A stretch of DNA of 64,000 nt from Cylindrospermum sp. FACHB-282 (GCF_014697195.1 NZ_JACJRJ010000027.1:22092-86091), one strand, 5' to 3'; shown: positions 37,185-46,214, numbered from the stretch's first letter. Made by a program: numbers and translations. Notes: generated by a model not told the origin, from the letters alone.

Positions 37185-37862
37185 GGGATTAGTGATTCTT
37201 CTCCGACTGACCACATCCCCCGGCAGAGAGAAACTTCCAATCTAAATGAATATCTTTTTTGTTGGATATTCACGAAAAAACTGTGTTGACTGTTACAATC
37301 TTGTTAAGAAAAGTTGCCCGTTGCATTTTGGGAACGCGCAATTTGGTTTTAACTCTATTGAGAAGACAACGCGAAAAACACTTTTAAAGGCTAGCTGTGG
37401 GAGGCTGGTCTTTTTTTTGAGCTAGCACACTTTTTCCTCGCTGGTCTGAGACAAGCTTCCCTACTGGAGTTTAGCTAACTCCGTGAGAATGCTCCCGCCA
37501 TAATCTCTGATTTGGCGGTGAGATGAATCACGGGTGAAGAAAGATACATCCCCCGACGATAGCTGACTAAAAGTCAGCAAGGGAGATTAGTGTAAAATAA
37601 TACACTTTAATAATAAAAGTCTTGAGTGGAGTAATTTATCTAATTTCTATTATTTCTACCAAAAAATACCCTAAAATCGACGATATTTAGCTCATTGCCT
37701 AAATTCTCTCAGTGTCAGCAACACTCATAAAAGTCTTTTTCTCATCTTTAAAATAAATCTTGAAAAATATTTTTTTTGTAAAAAATCATACTAATGGCTG
37801 CAAAAATGCCAGTCTAAGTGTCAAAGTAAGGTATAGAAAGAAAATCACAAGTTAAAAAAGTC
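37185..37862. other. Intergenic region before the PEP-CTERM gene, with a hairpin-rich core
   Basis: About 680 bp without a supported gene. A run of T8 at 37411-37418 follows a weak stem. The centre (37466-37578) holds three perfect hairpins, given separately. The last 280 bp are AT-rich and should contain the PEP-CTERM gene promoter. Confidence 0.45.
37466..37578. ncRNA. Candidate structured RNA (three perfect hairpins)
   Basis: GGAGTT/AACTCC (37466-37482, loop TAGCT), CCGCCA/TGGCGG (37495-37518) and GCTGACT/AGTCAGC (37562-37578, loop AAA) follow each other within 113 bp of GC-richer sequence in an AT-rich gap. There is no reading frame of note. It may be a small RNA or the guide-RNA end of a lost TnpB-type element. 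I cannot identify it. Confidence 0.35.
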
Positions 37863-38561
37863 ATGTTTGCTCTCGAAAAAATTTCATTAGCTTTAGTTGG
37901 AACTACATTTTTTTTAATTAGTGCTAACCCTGCTAGCGCTATTACCCTAGTTAACGGAAGTTCAACTCCTACACCCAATGGGATCATCTCCAATCAGTCA
38001 GGAGCTATTACAATTGACTTTAACAATGGTGTAGCACCAACTACTGGATTTGCAAAATACTCTTCTCCTGTTGGTACTCCTACGGTAGTTTCAGGCAACG
38101 TCAGCGGGCAATATGCTAACCCATTTGGTGATACCAGCAAGTACCTGACAATTTCTCCTACCACAAGCGTTGGTGTCCCTGGTAACACTGGTTCTGTGAG
38201 TATTCTTTTTGATAAAGCACTTGATTACTTTGGCTTGCACTGGGGTTCAGTGGATACATATAATTCCATTGAATTCTATAGCGGCGGTAGTTTGTTGCAA
38301 TCTTTTACTGGCAGCAATGTCCCTGGCACTACTGCTAGTGGGAATCAAACTAGTCCTCAGGACAATGTTTTTGTTAATTTCTTCGCAGATGCGGGACAGA
38401 CCTTTGACAAGGTAGTCCTGAAATCAACTTCAAATGCGTTTGAAACTGATAACCATGCCTATAGAGTAGCTGTTCCTGAACCTGGTTCTATATTGGGTTT
38501 ATTAGCCTTCGGTGCTTTGGGTGCTGGCACATTTGCAAAACGGAAATTCAAGACAGTCTAA
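37863..38561 (+). CDS. PEP-CTERM sorted extracellular protein
   Basis: 232 residues: signal peptide (1-27, ANPASA), a beta-rich, Ser/Thr/Gly-rich domain, and the C-terminal sorting signal VPEPGS followed by a hydrophobic segment (ILGLLAFGALGAGTF) and a basic end (AKRKFKTV). PEP-CTERM proteins are processed by an exosortase and exported to the surface or matrix. No exosortase gene is in this window. ATG at 37863. Confidence 0.9.
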   Translation: MFALEKISLALVGTTFFLISANPASAITLVNGSSTPTPNGIISNQSGAITIDFNNGVAPTTGFAKYSSPVGTPTVVSGNVSGQYANPFGDTSKYLTISPTTSVGVPGNTGSVSILFDKALDYFGLHWGSVDTYNSIEFYSGGSLLQSFTGSNVPGTTASGNQTSPQDNVFVNFFADAGQTFDKVVLKSTSNAFETDNHAYRVAVPEPGSILGLLAFGALGAGTFAKRKFKTV

Positions 38562-38666
38562 ATAACAGCACAAGCTTGGAATTGCAAAGATTTCAGACTA
38601 ATTCTGGCTCAAGTTAGCATTAGGCTAAAAGTAGAATTAAATTGACAATCTAGATTTAAAATATCC

Positions 38667-38692
38667 AACCCAGGAAAGATGCTGGGTTTTTA
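38667..38692 (+). terminator. Rho-independent terminator of the PEP-CTERM gene
   Basis: Stem AACCCAG/CTGGGTT with an 8-nt loop, followed by TTTTATTTTTATTTT. It lies 106 bp after the stop codon. Confidence 0.85.
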
Positions 38693-38766
38693 TTTTTATT
38701 TTGATCTTTTACCAAACAGGGAAGACGCAAAGTTGTTCTTCGCGTCTTCGTCTGAGACTTTAAGTA

Positions 38767-40365
38767 TTAGAAACTGAATGTAGTTCTCAGCGCACCAATC
38801 ACAACATTGTCATTGTCATTGTTATGATCTGGCGCAGTCAGCCAGATAATTCCTGGGGTAATGGTGATATTGTCACTTACCTTGTATTGGTAAAACGCCT
38901 CAACGTGATAAGAAGTATCCTGATCTTCGCTCAATCCTGTGACGTTAGAACTTGTTACCTTAGGTTCCATCCCAACGATGATACCTGCCAAGTTACCTTT
39001 TTTACCAAGGTCGGGGAAGCCAAGGGTAACGGCATAGTTCCAAATGTCTACATCTCCACGGTTCCCTGTCAAAATGCGGCTGTTGGTATATCCAGCCCAA
39101 CCACCCAAGACAAATTTATCACTAACACCGATGGATGCTTGGAGACCGTAGGAATTGCTGGAAAATGCTTCATTGGTGATATCTGTGGTTGCAGCATTGC
39201 TACCTGTGAGTAGCGGCTGTTTGTAAGAATTGATGTATGTTAAACCTACAGCAATGCGATCGCTTGGTTTCACAGTCAACTGTGCCAAAGCACCGTAACC
39301 ACCATCAAACAACCCATTCTTAGGGGCAGGGTTATTAGCCACACCAGGAGCAGCTAAATACGCTAAACTGAGTGACACATTCCGGCTAAAGTATTGGTTT
39401 ACGGCCAACCCGGCACCAGATATCTGGTTATAAATTGGGTTTCGTGTCCCAAAGGTAGACAAAGCACCAAAGCCGCCATCACCATCAAAGATATTCACCG
39501 TACTAGTAACATCATCTGGTGCACCTGCATTGGCAATCAATTTTACTTGAGTTGCTTTACCAAGAGGGAATGCATAATACAGTAAATCGATAAAAGCATC
39601 GTTAGTACCATCTGTACCGGCGAAGAACAGGTTTCCTTCTCTTGTGTTGATGTCAGGGCTGAGAATATTATTAGTTTGGATTCTGGTGAAAAGAGTATCT
39701 TGCCCCGTGAAGCTACTCACCAGTTCAATACGTGCTCGCGCCCCAAGTGTTGTATTCTTGTCTGTGATGTTTGTACCAACCTTATCACCTGACAAAACAT
39801 CGCTGATGACTGTGACAACTTGCCCTTGCAGTTTGGTAGTGGTAGAAAATTGATTTGCTTCTAACTCAGACGTTTTAGCTTCGAGTGCATCCACACGACC
39901 GCGTAAGGTTGCCAGTTCTGCGGAAAATTCCTCTTGCAGCTTTTGCAATGTGGTTAAGTCTTCTTTTGTCACCAAGTCGGCTGTACCAGTGGCAATGAGT
40001 TCATTAACCCGATCTAGACAAGCATTCAAACCAGCAGCAAACTCATATCGCGTCAACGCCCGATTACCGCGATAAGTGCCATTGGGGTAGCCTGCAATAC
40101 AACCGTAACGCTCTACCAACGATTGTAAAGCTTGGAAAGCCCAGTCTGTGGCTTGTACATCCGACAACTGAGACACTGAGGTAACTTGTGACATTACCTG
40201 TTCTTGACTAATATTTTCAACTTGGGCATCTGTATTCGTCATAACTAGCGGTTCACTAGTTTCTGATATAGCTGGTGTTTCCCCTGCGAATGCAGCAGCA
40301 CTCACAAATAGCATTGCACCACAAATTGCCGGACTAGCCAGCAGAGATTTCCATAATTTTGACAT
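38767..40365 (-). CDS. OprB-type outer-membrane porin with SLH domain
   Basis: 532 residues, the usual size of cyanobacterial porins. Signal peptide (1-28, AAAFAG), an SLH domain (~65-120, VQATDWAFQALQSLVERYGCIAGYPNGTYRGNRALTRYEFAAGLNACLDRV) that anchors to peptidoglycan, a short coiled coil (~130-170, LQKLQEEFSAELATLRGRVDALEAKTSELEA), and a beta-barrel that ends in a C-terminal Phe (RTTFSF). Related proteins are named iron uptake porins. It is divergent from znuA and shares a 285-bp promoter region with a Zur-box match, so a link to metal uptake is plausible but not proved. Confidence 0.9.
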   Translation of the reverse strand: MSKLWKSLLASPAICGAMLFVSAAAFAGETPAISETSEPLVMTNTDAQVENISQEQVMSQVTSVSQLSDVQATDWAFQALQSLVERYGCIAGYPNGTYRGNRALTRYEFAAGLNACLDRVNELIATGTADLVTKEDLTTLQKLQEEFSAELATLRGRVDALEAKTSELEANQFSTTTKLQGQVVTVISDVLSGDKVGTNITDKNTTLGARARIELVSSFTGQDTLFTRIQTNNILSPDINTREGNLFFAGTDGTNDAFIDLLYYAFPLGKATQVKLIANAGAPDDVTSTVNIFDGDGGFGALSTFGTRNPIYNQISGAGLAVNQYFSRNVSLSLAYLAAPGVANNPAPKNGLFDGGYGALAQLTVKPSDRIAVGLTYINSYKQPLLTGSNAATTDITNEAFSSNSYGLQASIGVSDKFVLGGWAGYTNSRILTGNRGDVDIWNYAVTLGFPDLGKKGNLAGIIVGMEPKVTSSNVTGLSEDQDTSYHVEAFYQYKVSDNITITPGIIWLTAPDHNNDNDNVVIGALRTTFSF

Positions 40366-40570
40366 TTTTCCTCACCCCTGATTTAAAGTTCACAACCTAA
40401 CAGCGCTTTTTTGAAAGCACATTTTATTAAAAAACAATCTCAGCAATTCTATTAAGAATTTGTATTCTAATTAACAAAATAAGTCAAGATGTCCTCATTA
40501 CTTCAACTTACCTCAAAAAAATCTGTCGTTATTGTTACACAGAATTATGGGTACTATTGTTGTATGAGAA

Positions 40571-40585
40571 TGATAATTATTATAA
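40571..40585. promoter_or_regulatory. Zur-box-like palindrome upstream of znuA
   Basis: TGATAATTATTATAA matches the cyanobacterial Zur (FurB) consensus TGATAATNATTATCA at 13 of 14 defined positions, the single mismatch being at base 14. It sits 66 bp before the znuA GTG, inside the znuA/porin divergent promoter region. Confidence 0.75.
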
Positions 40586-40650
40586 TATATATGCTGGTAA
40601 TAGAAATTTTAACTGCGATTTAGCCAGCATCCTTGAGGAGGGGAAAAACT

Positions 40651-41670
40651 GTGATTTGTAATCCCATAAGATTTAGTGTATATGGACAACGAAGCGGTAA
40701 CGGCATCCTGACGCTAATTACTTTGCTCCTGTTGTCAATCACTTTTGGTTGTAAAGAATCAAACAATATTCAGGGAATAAATACGGAAATATCAACCCCA
40801 GCACAGGAGGCTGCATCTACTCCAGCAGGGCAAAAAACTAAAGTAGTGACGACGTTTTTGCCAGTGTATTTGTTTACCAAAGCGGTAGCTGGGGATGTAG
40901 CGGATGTAGAAATTTTGGTTCCACCGGGTACAGAGGTACATGATTACCAAGGGACACCGGAGAATGTAAAAGCGATCGCCACCGCAAATGTACTGGTAAA
41001 AAATGGTTTGGGGTTGGAGAAATTTCTCGAAGCCACGGTCAAAAATGCCCAAAATCCTAAATTGGCAGAAATTAATGCCAGTAAGGGTATTAAAACTTTA
41101 AATCAAATTTCAACCGTTGACAAAACAGCAACAGCGGAAACAGACCACGATCACGACCATGCAGATGGAAATCCTCACGTTTGGCTTGATCCAGTTTTAG
41201 CAAAACAGCAAGTAGTCAATATTAGAGATGGCTTAATTGCCGCAGATCCAGAAAATAAAGCAACTTATCAAACTAATTCTGCGGCTTATATCAAAGAATT
41301 AGAAAGTTTAAATAATCAATTTCAACAGACTTTGCAAAAAACTCCCAATTGCACCTTTGTGACATTTCATGATGCATTTCCTTACTTAGCCCAACGCTAT
41401 AATCTTAAGCAAGTTGCCGTGGTGGAAATCCCCGAAGATCAACTTTCACCAACCGACGTGCAAAATGCTGTTAATGCAGTTAAGAAATACAAAGTTAAAG
41501 CCTTATTTAGTGAACCCGGTATAGATAATAAATTGCTGAAAAGTCTCTCCCAAGACTTGAATTTAAATTTGCAGACCCTGGATTCTCTGGAAACTGGCAA
41601 GACAGATACACAGTATTATTTCCAGGCGATGAAAACTAATTTACAAACTTTAGCCTCAGGGTGTAAGTAG
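40651..41670 (+). CDS. znuA: Zinc ABC transporter substrate-binding lipoprotein ZnuA
   Basis: 339 residues from the GTG at 40651. A strong ribosome binding site (GAGGAGGGG) lies just before it; the TTG at 40633 would place the start upstream of that site and is rejected. Lipobox SITFGC with Cys34. The fold has the cluster-9 SBP pattern: VVTTFLPVYLFTKAVAGD, the VPPGTEVHDYQGTPENVKAIA ligand loop, a His/Asp-rich loop (DHDHDHADG) typical of ZnuA, then NPHVWLDPV and TFHDAFPYLAQRY. It binds periplasmic Zn(II) and hands it to ZnuBC. First gene of znuA-znuC-znuB. Confidence 0.93.
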   Translation: MICNPIRFSVYGQRSGNGILTLITLLLLSITFGCKESNNIQGINTEISTPAQEAASTPAGQKTKVVTTFLPVYLFTKAVAGDVADVEILVPPGTEVHDYQGTPENVKAIATANVLVKNGLGLEKFLEATVKNAQNPKLAEINASKGIKTLNQISTVDKTATAETDHDHDHADGNPHVWLDPVLAKQQVVNIRDGLIAADPENKATYQTNSAAYIKELESLNNQFQQTLQKTPNCTFVTFHDAFPYLAQRYNLKQVAVVEIPEDQLSPTDVQNAVNAVKKYKVKALFSEPGIDNKLLKSLSQDLNLNLQTLDSLETGKTDTQYYFQAMKTNLQTLASGCK

Positions 41671-41793
41671 TTTTTTTATTGTTTATATTCAGGGAATTCC
41701 CGTTAACCAATAATCTTCCCAATTTTAGATTTGGGATTTTGGATGAAGCGGCAAGACCAAATCTAAAATTTGATGACTGATTACTAAATACCA

Positions 41794-42585
41794 ATGACAT
41801 TACCAATTTTAAAAGTAGATGGTTTAACTGTATATCAAGGCAGTTATCTAGCTGTTCGGGATATTGCCTTTGAATTGTTGCCAGGGACAGATACAGCTAT
41901 AGTTGGGCCAAATGGCGCGGGTAAAAGTACCCTGGTAAAAGCCATTTTAGATTTGATTCCTCGCAGTGCTGGTACGGTGGAAATCTTTGGTTTACCCATT
42001 AAACGATTGGGACGTAAACGGCATTTATTGGGTTATATGCCGCAAAATTTCATCTTTGACCGTAGCTTTCCCATTTCTGTCAGCGAATTAGTAGGATTGG
42101 GATGGGCCAATGAAGGCAAAAGACCAAAGGCTAAAGGCCAAAGGGAGACTTTCTTGCTTCCTAAGCTATGGAGACAAGACCGGGAAAAATCAGCAGCAAT
42201 AGTTGAAGCTTTACAGCGAACTGATGTTTATCATCTGCGTCATCAAGCTATTGGTACTCTCAGTGGTGGTCAACTCAAGCGGGTGTTGCTGGCTTATTGT
42301 TTGGTGACACCTCGCAGACTGTTGATTCTCGATGAAGCTTTTGCTGGGGTTGATGTGCAAGGTACAGCAGATTTTTATGCATTACTAAATCAATTAAAGC
42401 GGGAAGAGGGCTGGACGGTGTTGCAAGTTTCTCATGATATTGATATGGTAAGCCGTCATTGCGATCGCGTTCTTTGTCTTAACCAAACTCTCGTTTGCAC
42501 TGGTAAGCCAGAAATAGCCCTTTCCCCGCAAAACCTCTTAGCAACCTATGGCCCAGGTTTTAGCCGTTACGAACATCACCATTAA
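41794..42585 (+). CDS. znuC: Zinc ABC transporter ATPase ZnuC
   Basis: 263 residues. Walker A VGPNGAGKSTLV, Q loop GYMPQNFIFD, signature LSGGQLKRVLLAY, Walker B LLILDEAFAGVD, H loop VSHDIDM. Between the Q loop and the signature there is an unusual basic insertion (GKRPKAKGQRET, about residues 109-120). It is encoded by a purine-rich repeated stretch (CCAAAGGCTAAAGGCCAAAGG) that looks like an in-frame repeat insertion. The core motifs are intact. Second gene of the zinc uptake operon, 123 bp after znuA. Confidence 0.93.
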   Translation: MTLPILKVDGLTVYQGSYLAVRDIAFELLPGTDTAIVGPNGAGKSTLVKAILDLIPRSAGTVEIFGLPIKRLGRKRHLLGYMPQNFIFDRSFPISVSELVGLGWANEGKRPKAKGQRETFLLPKLWRQDREKSAAIVEALQRTDVYHLRHQAIGTLSGGQLKRVLLAYCLVTPRRLLILDEAFAGVDVQGTADFYALLNQLKREEGWTVLQVSHDIDMVSRHCDRVLCLNQTLVCTGKPEIALSPQNLLATYGPGFSRYEHHH

Positions 42586-42605
42586 GCAATTCAAAATTCA
42601 AAAAA

Positions 42606-42669
42606 GTTCGTAGTCAGGACTTTAGTCCTTCAAATCCTTGGATTGAGGGATAAATCCCTCACTACGAAC
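42606..42669. repeat. Palindromic interspersed repeat between znuC and znuB
   Basis: 9-bp inverted ends GTTCGTAGT/ACTACGAAC (42606-42614 and 42661-42669) enclosing two smaller hairpins (AGGACT..AGTCCT and GAGGGAT..ATCCCTC). A related element with the same 5-bp core ends and similar inner hairpins lies at 54777-54832. It falls wholly in the znuC-znuB gap. Confidence 0.8.
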
Positions 42670-42693
42670 AAAATTGTCATTTTACACTTAATT

Positions 42694-43542
42694 ATGTTTA
42701 CCTACTTAGCTATCACTAATAGTCAAGACTTGGTGAGTTTGTTACAATTCCCATTTATGCAACGTGCGATCGCTGGCGCTGTGTTGATGGGAATACTTGG
42801 GGGAATACTGGGTAGTTTCGTCACCTTGCGCCAGTTGTCTTTTTTCAGTCATGCTGTTAGTCACGCGGCATTAGTAGGGGTAGTCTTGGGTGTGTTGTTA
42901 CAGATAAATCCTACTTGGATGCTGTTGCCTTTTACCTTAGTTTTTGGCGTTATTGTCCTCTACTTTATTGACAAAACTGATTTAGCCAGCGATAGCGTTC
43001 TCAGTATTGTGCTATCAGGTGCATTAGCCCTCGGTGTGATTCTCACTAGTCTGATTAAAGGATATCGCGGTAACTTAATGGCAGTGTTATTTGGCGATAT
43101 TCTGGCAATTGATACCACTGATTTGATTTTGACGCTGCTGGTACTATTGGGAAGCAGCATCTTTTTATTATCAACTTTGCGATCGCAAATCTTGTTGACC
43201 CTTAACCCCGATGTGGCCCAAGTCCAAGGCGTTCCCGTTCAATTATATCGCTATGGGTTTGTCGTCTTGCTCTCCCTAGCCGTAGCCGTGGCGATTAAAG
43301 CCGTTGGCGTTTTATTGGTAAACGCCTTTTTGGTAATTCCCGCTTCCACAGCCAAGCTGATGAGTCATCACTTTAGCTGGTTTCTGATTTTGTCGGTAAT
43401 TGTTGGTTCAACTAGCAGCATTGCTGGTATGATTGTCTCTGGTATGTTTAACCTAGCATCCGGCCCTAGTATCGTTCTAGTTCAGTTCTTGGTATTTGTG
43501 GCTGTTTTCAGTTGGGTGAAGTTAGGGTTAAAAGCAGCTTAA
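42694..43542 (+). CDS. znuB: Zinc ABC transporter permease ZnuB
   Basis: 282 residues from the ATG at 42694. The in-frame start at 42643 would be read through the interspersed repeat and is rejected. About eight membrane helices of the ABC-3 family; the conserved ILGSFVTLRQLSFFSHAVSHAALVGV and VGVLLVNAFLVIPASTAKLM segments are present. Third gene of the operon, with a 108-bp gap to znuC that contains the palindromic repeat. Confidence 0.93.
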   Translation: MFTYLAITNSQDLVSLLQFPFMQRAIAGAVLMGILGGILGSFVTLRQLSFFSHAVSHAALVGVVLGVLLQINPTWMLLPFTLVFGVIVLYFIDKTDLASDSVLSIVLSGALALGVILTSLIKGYRGNLMAVLFGDILAIDTTDLILTLLVLLGSSIFLLSTLRSQILLTLNPDVAQVQGVPVQLYRYGFVVLLSLAVAVAIKAVGVLLVNAFLVIPASTAKLMSHHFSWFLILSVIVGSTSSIAGMIVSGMFNLASGPSIVLVQFLVFVAVFSWVKLGLKAA

Positions 43543-43620
43543 ATCTTTTTTCTGCCAACCCCTTGCCAAATCCTTATTTGTTTGCTAATATTAGTAATCG
43601 TGGCGAGAATAAAAGCCCGC

Positions 43621-43693
<73 letters not shown>

Positions 43694-43743
43694 TTTTTAA
43701 GAAAATCAGTTACAGCAAAGGCTTCAGCCATTTTCGGCTTATC

Positions 43744-43780
43744 CAAAGGCTTAGTAGACAAGGTGTTTACTGAGCCTTTG
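43744..43780. terminator. Strong hairpin downstream of tRNA-Phe
   Basis: 13-bp stem (43744-43756 with 43768-43780, one T-G pair) and an 11-nt loop, beginning CAAAGGCTTAGTA. No T run follows, so it may be a processing or attachment-site structure rather than a terminator. Confidence 0.5.
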
Positions 43781-43873
43781 TCTATTAAAACTCTACTAAA
43801 GCTCTTGTTCTCGCCACGATTACGTCAAGGAGTCTATTTTATAGCGGGATTTTTTTCATTTTAAGGCTTGACT

Positions 43874-43923
43874 TTGACTATGAATTGACTATGATTATAG
43901 AGTAGAGGAGTAAGCATAGTCAA
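43874..43923. repeat. TTGACTATG repeats, left of the integrase
   Basis: TTGACTATG at 43874-43882 and again at 43885-43893, 11 bp apart, then an inverted copy (CATAGTCAA) at 43915-43923, ending 11 bp before the integrase ATG. The same 9-mer forms a second cluster on the other side of the module, at 45535-45565. Confidence 0.85.
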
Positions 43924-43934
43924 TTAATAAGGAT

Positions 43935-45080
43935 ATGACAATGAACGTAGAACATAAATCATCCAAAGGTTCAGTTGGGGTTGAGTCATTCCAAGACAGA
44001 CTCAGATTACGTTTACCACGTCAACTTTTTGGGGGGAAACAAAAGTATCTAACTTTGGGGATGGCAGATACACCAGAGAATCGCAAGCTGGCTGAGGCTA
44101 AAGTTAGACAGATAGAATCAGATATTGCATTTGAACGCTTTGACCCCACATTAGCTAAATATAAACCTCAAAGTCATTTAACCCTGGTTGTACCCATAAC
44201 AGAAGGTCAGCAACAGCCAACATTGACTGAGTTATGGGATAAGTACACAGCTTATAAGTCTAAAACTGTGAGCATAACCACTATTAATAAGGATTTTAAG
44301 AAGACTAGAAACCACATTGCTAGTTTACCAACGCATAAGCTTTCAGAAGCGGTAATAATTAGAGATTTCTTGCTCGATCAACTAACTCCTGATGCAACAA
44401 AGCGTGTCTTAACTCAATTAAAAGCCTGTTGTGATTGGGCTATAGATTCTGAGTTTATTCGTAATAACCCATTTGTGGGTATGTCACAAAAGATAAAAGT
44501 AGCTGTAAAAGATGAAGATGAAACAATCAACCCATTTAACAGAGGTGAGCAAGAACAGATTATCGCGGCTTTTGAGAGGAATAGATACTACAGTCACTAT
44601 ACAAACTATGTCAGATTTTTGTTTATGACAGGTTGTAGAACCTCTGAGGCCATAGGACTAAATTGGGGTCATATCAATAGTAATCTGACATTAATTACCT
44701 TCAGTGAAGCGGTTGTAGAAGGAAATCGTAAAGATACCAAGACTCATGAAAGCCGCAAATTCCCCATTAATCAATCACTCAAAGAGTTTTTACTTACCAT
44801 TAAACCAAGTAATCCTAATGCAGATACACCAGTTTTTAAAGCTCCTAAAGGTGGTTTAATTGATGCTCACAACTTCCTTAATCGAGCATGGAAAAGCGTG
44901 ATGTCTGAATTAAATATTCCTTACCGTCCCCAGTACCATACACGGCATACCTTTATCACAAACTGCTTAGAAGCTGGTGTAAGTGTGGTACAGGTTGCAA
45001 AATGGGCGGGAAATTCTCCAGAGATAATAATGAAACACTACGCAGGCACTATCAGACACGTTCAAGTACCTGAGTTTTAA
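43935..45080 (+). CDS. Tyrosine-type site-specific integrase
   Basis: 381 residues. The N terminus (~20-75, RLRLRLPRQLFGGKQKYLTLGMADTPENRKLAEAKVRQIESDI) is an arm-DNA-binding domain (DUF3596-like); then a SAM-like core-binding domain (~95-190), then the catalytic domain with Arg235 (MTGCRTSEAIGLNW), Arg337 (HTRHTF), Trp357 and the nucleophile Tyr369 (IIMKHYAG). Start ATG at 43935. It is preceded by repeats that could be its arm sites and follows tRNA-Phe, the likely attachment gene. Probably active. Confidence 0.92.
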   Translation: MTMNVEHKSSKGSVGVESFQDRLRLRLPRQLFGGKQKYLTLGMADTPENRKLAEAKVRQIESDIAFERFDPTLAKYKPQSHLTLVVPITEGQQQPTLTELWDKYTAYKSKTVSITTINKDFKKTRNHIASLPTHKLSEAVIIRDFLLDQLTPDATKRVLTQLKACCDWAIDSEFIRNNPFVGMSQKIKVAVKDEDETINPFNRGEQEQIIAAFERNRYYSHYTNYVRFLFMTGCRTSEAIGLNWGHINSNLTLITFSEAVVEGNRKDTKTHESRKFPINQSLKEFLLTIKPSNPNADTPVFKAPKGGLIDAHNFLNRAWKSVMSELNIPYRPQYHTRHTFITNCLEAGVSVVQVAKWAGNSPEIIMKHYAGTIRHVQVPEF

Positions 45081-45322
45081 CACCACTTACGATACAATAA
45101 CAAGGGATAGAAACAACAATACTATCCCTCTTTTAATACGCTATGCATGGTTGTTCGCCTAATACTGGCATCTCAAAAGTCAGATGTGGTATAGATAAAT
45201 AATCAACTACATTAATTATATTTGGATTACGCAATCTCAATGTATCAAGGTGGCGAAAGAGTTTATGCAAAGGACTGTGACTTTGTTTTATACTTAATCT
45301 GCTAATTGCCACGATGTAAGGT

Positions 45323-45538
45323 ATGTCAGATAAAGATTGGACACAACATAAAACCACTATAGCCATTGCTAACGATGATATTGGAGAATGGCATTTTCTA
45401 ACGCTTCCATCGTGGGAGGAAGCTAGACAAGCTGTTAATGCTGCTAGAAGTGAAGGTAAAGCGGCTGTTTTCTATGATGGTGATACTCTACCTGTACCAC
45501 CAGAATTAGCCATACCACCAGAACCCGCAAAATATTGA
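45323..45538 (+). CDS. Small protein of the integrase module (71 residues)
   Basis: ATG at 45323. The product (MSDKDWTQHKTTIAIANDDIGEWHFLTLPSWEEARQAVNAARSEG...) ends with a Pro-rich tail (LPVPPELAIPPEPAKY). No family recognised. It lies between the integrase and the right-hand TTGACTATG repeats, so it appears to be the only other gene of the module. A role as an accessory or directionality factor is only a guess. A 77-codon frame on the other strand overlaps it. Confidence 0.6.
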   Translation: MSDKDWTQHKTTIAIANDDIGEWHFLTLPSWEEARQAVNAARSEGKAAVFYDGDTLPVPPELAIPPEPAKY

Positions 45539-45565
45539 CTATGGTTTGACTATGATTTGACTAAG
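45535..45565. repeat. TTGACTATG repeats, right of the integrase module
   Basis: Units at 45535-45543, 45546-45554 and 45557-45565 (last with one mismatch, TTGACTAAG), exactly 11 bp apart. The last unit runs into the stop codon of the convergent Uma2 gene. Confidence 0.85.
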
Positions 45566-46154
45566 GATTTAAAATTAAAGTCAAATCTAGAACAAACCCA
45601 GGTAAAACCTCTTCTCCAGAAAGTTGCGGGGGGTTATCAACAGAGAAATTTAGAGTTTCCACATCAAGTCCAGTCCGATAGATTTCTACTAAAGGCGTTT
45701 GCGGGTCAATTAACCAACCTAAACTTGCACCATTATTTTGATATTCCCGCATTTTGGCGCGTAATTTCTCTAAAGAATCACTTTCAGAACGCAGTTCAAT
45801 CACAAAATCTGGACATATAGGTGGGAAACGTCGCTTTTCTTCTTGGGTTAAAGCTTCCCAGCGTTCTCGCTTCACCCAAGCCGCATCAGGACAGCGATAA
45901 GCACCACTAGGTAATTTAAACTCCGTGGAAGAGTCAAAAACCTTCCCTAGCTTGGTTTTACGATTCCATAAACCAAGGTCGATGTTAATATCTGAGTTCC
46001 GAATACCGCTTTCTCCACCTGTTGGAGGCATAATAATTAATTCTCCTTCCTTGGTGAGTTCTAACTGCCAAGGTTCGTTAGCAACGCAGAGTTGATAAAA
46101 CTGCTCATCTGTTAAACCTACGGCGGGGGGTATGTTGAGGGTGAGGGTTTCCAT
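45561..46154 (-). CDS. Uma2 family endonuclease-like protein (PD-(D/E)XK, DUF820)
   Basis: 197 residues. The nuclease core is clear: EGELIIMPPTGGESGIRNSDIN, FKLPSGAYRCPDAAWVKRERW, PDFVIELRSESDSLEKLRAKMREYQNNGA, LGWLIDPQTPLVEIYR. The Asp and Glu-x-Arg residues (CPDAAW, FVIELRS) fit a PD-(D/E)XK site. The biological role of these proteins, which cyanobacteria have in dozens, is unknown. Its stop codon lies within the third right-hand TTGACTATG repeat. Confidence 0.88.
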   Translation of the reverse strand: METLTLNIPPAVGLTDEQFYQLCVANEPWQLELTKEGELIIMPPTGGESGIRNSDINIDLGLWNRKTKLGKVFDSSTEFKLPSGAYRCPDAAWVKRERWEALTQEEKRRFPPICPDFVIELRSESDSLEKLRAKMREYQNNGASLGWLIDPQTPLVEIYRTGLDVETLNFSVDNPPQLSGEEVLPGFVLDLTLILNP

Positions 46155-46214
46155 TATCTGTTTTGCTGAAGGGGATAATTTAATTATGAGCGAACCTGAA
46201 ATCTTTTCATCCTA

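Noticed and set aside
42643..42693. Earlier start for ZnuB
   Set aside because: The added residues would be encoded by the palindromic repeat.
45133..45366. 77-codon minus-strand frame beside the integrase
   Set aside because: Overlaps the better-supported 71-residue gene on the other strand and shows no motif.
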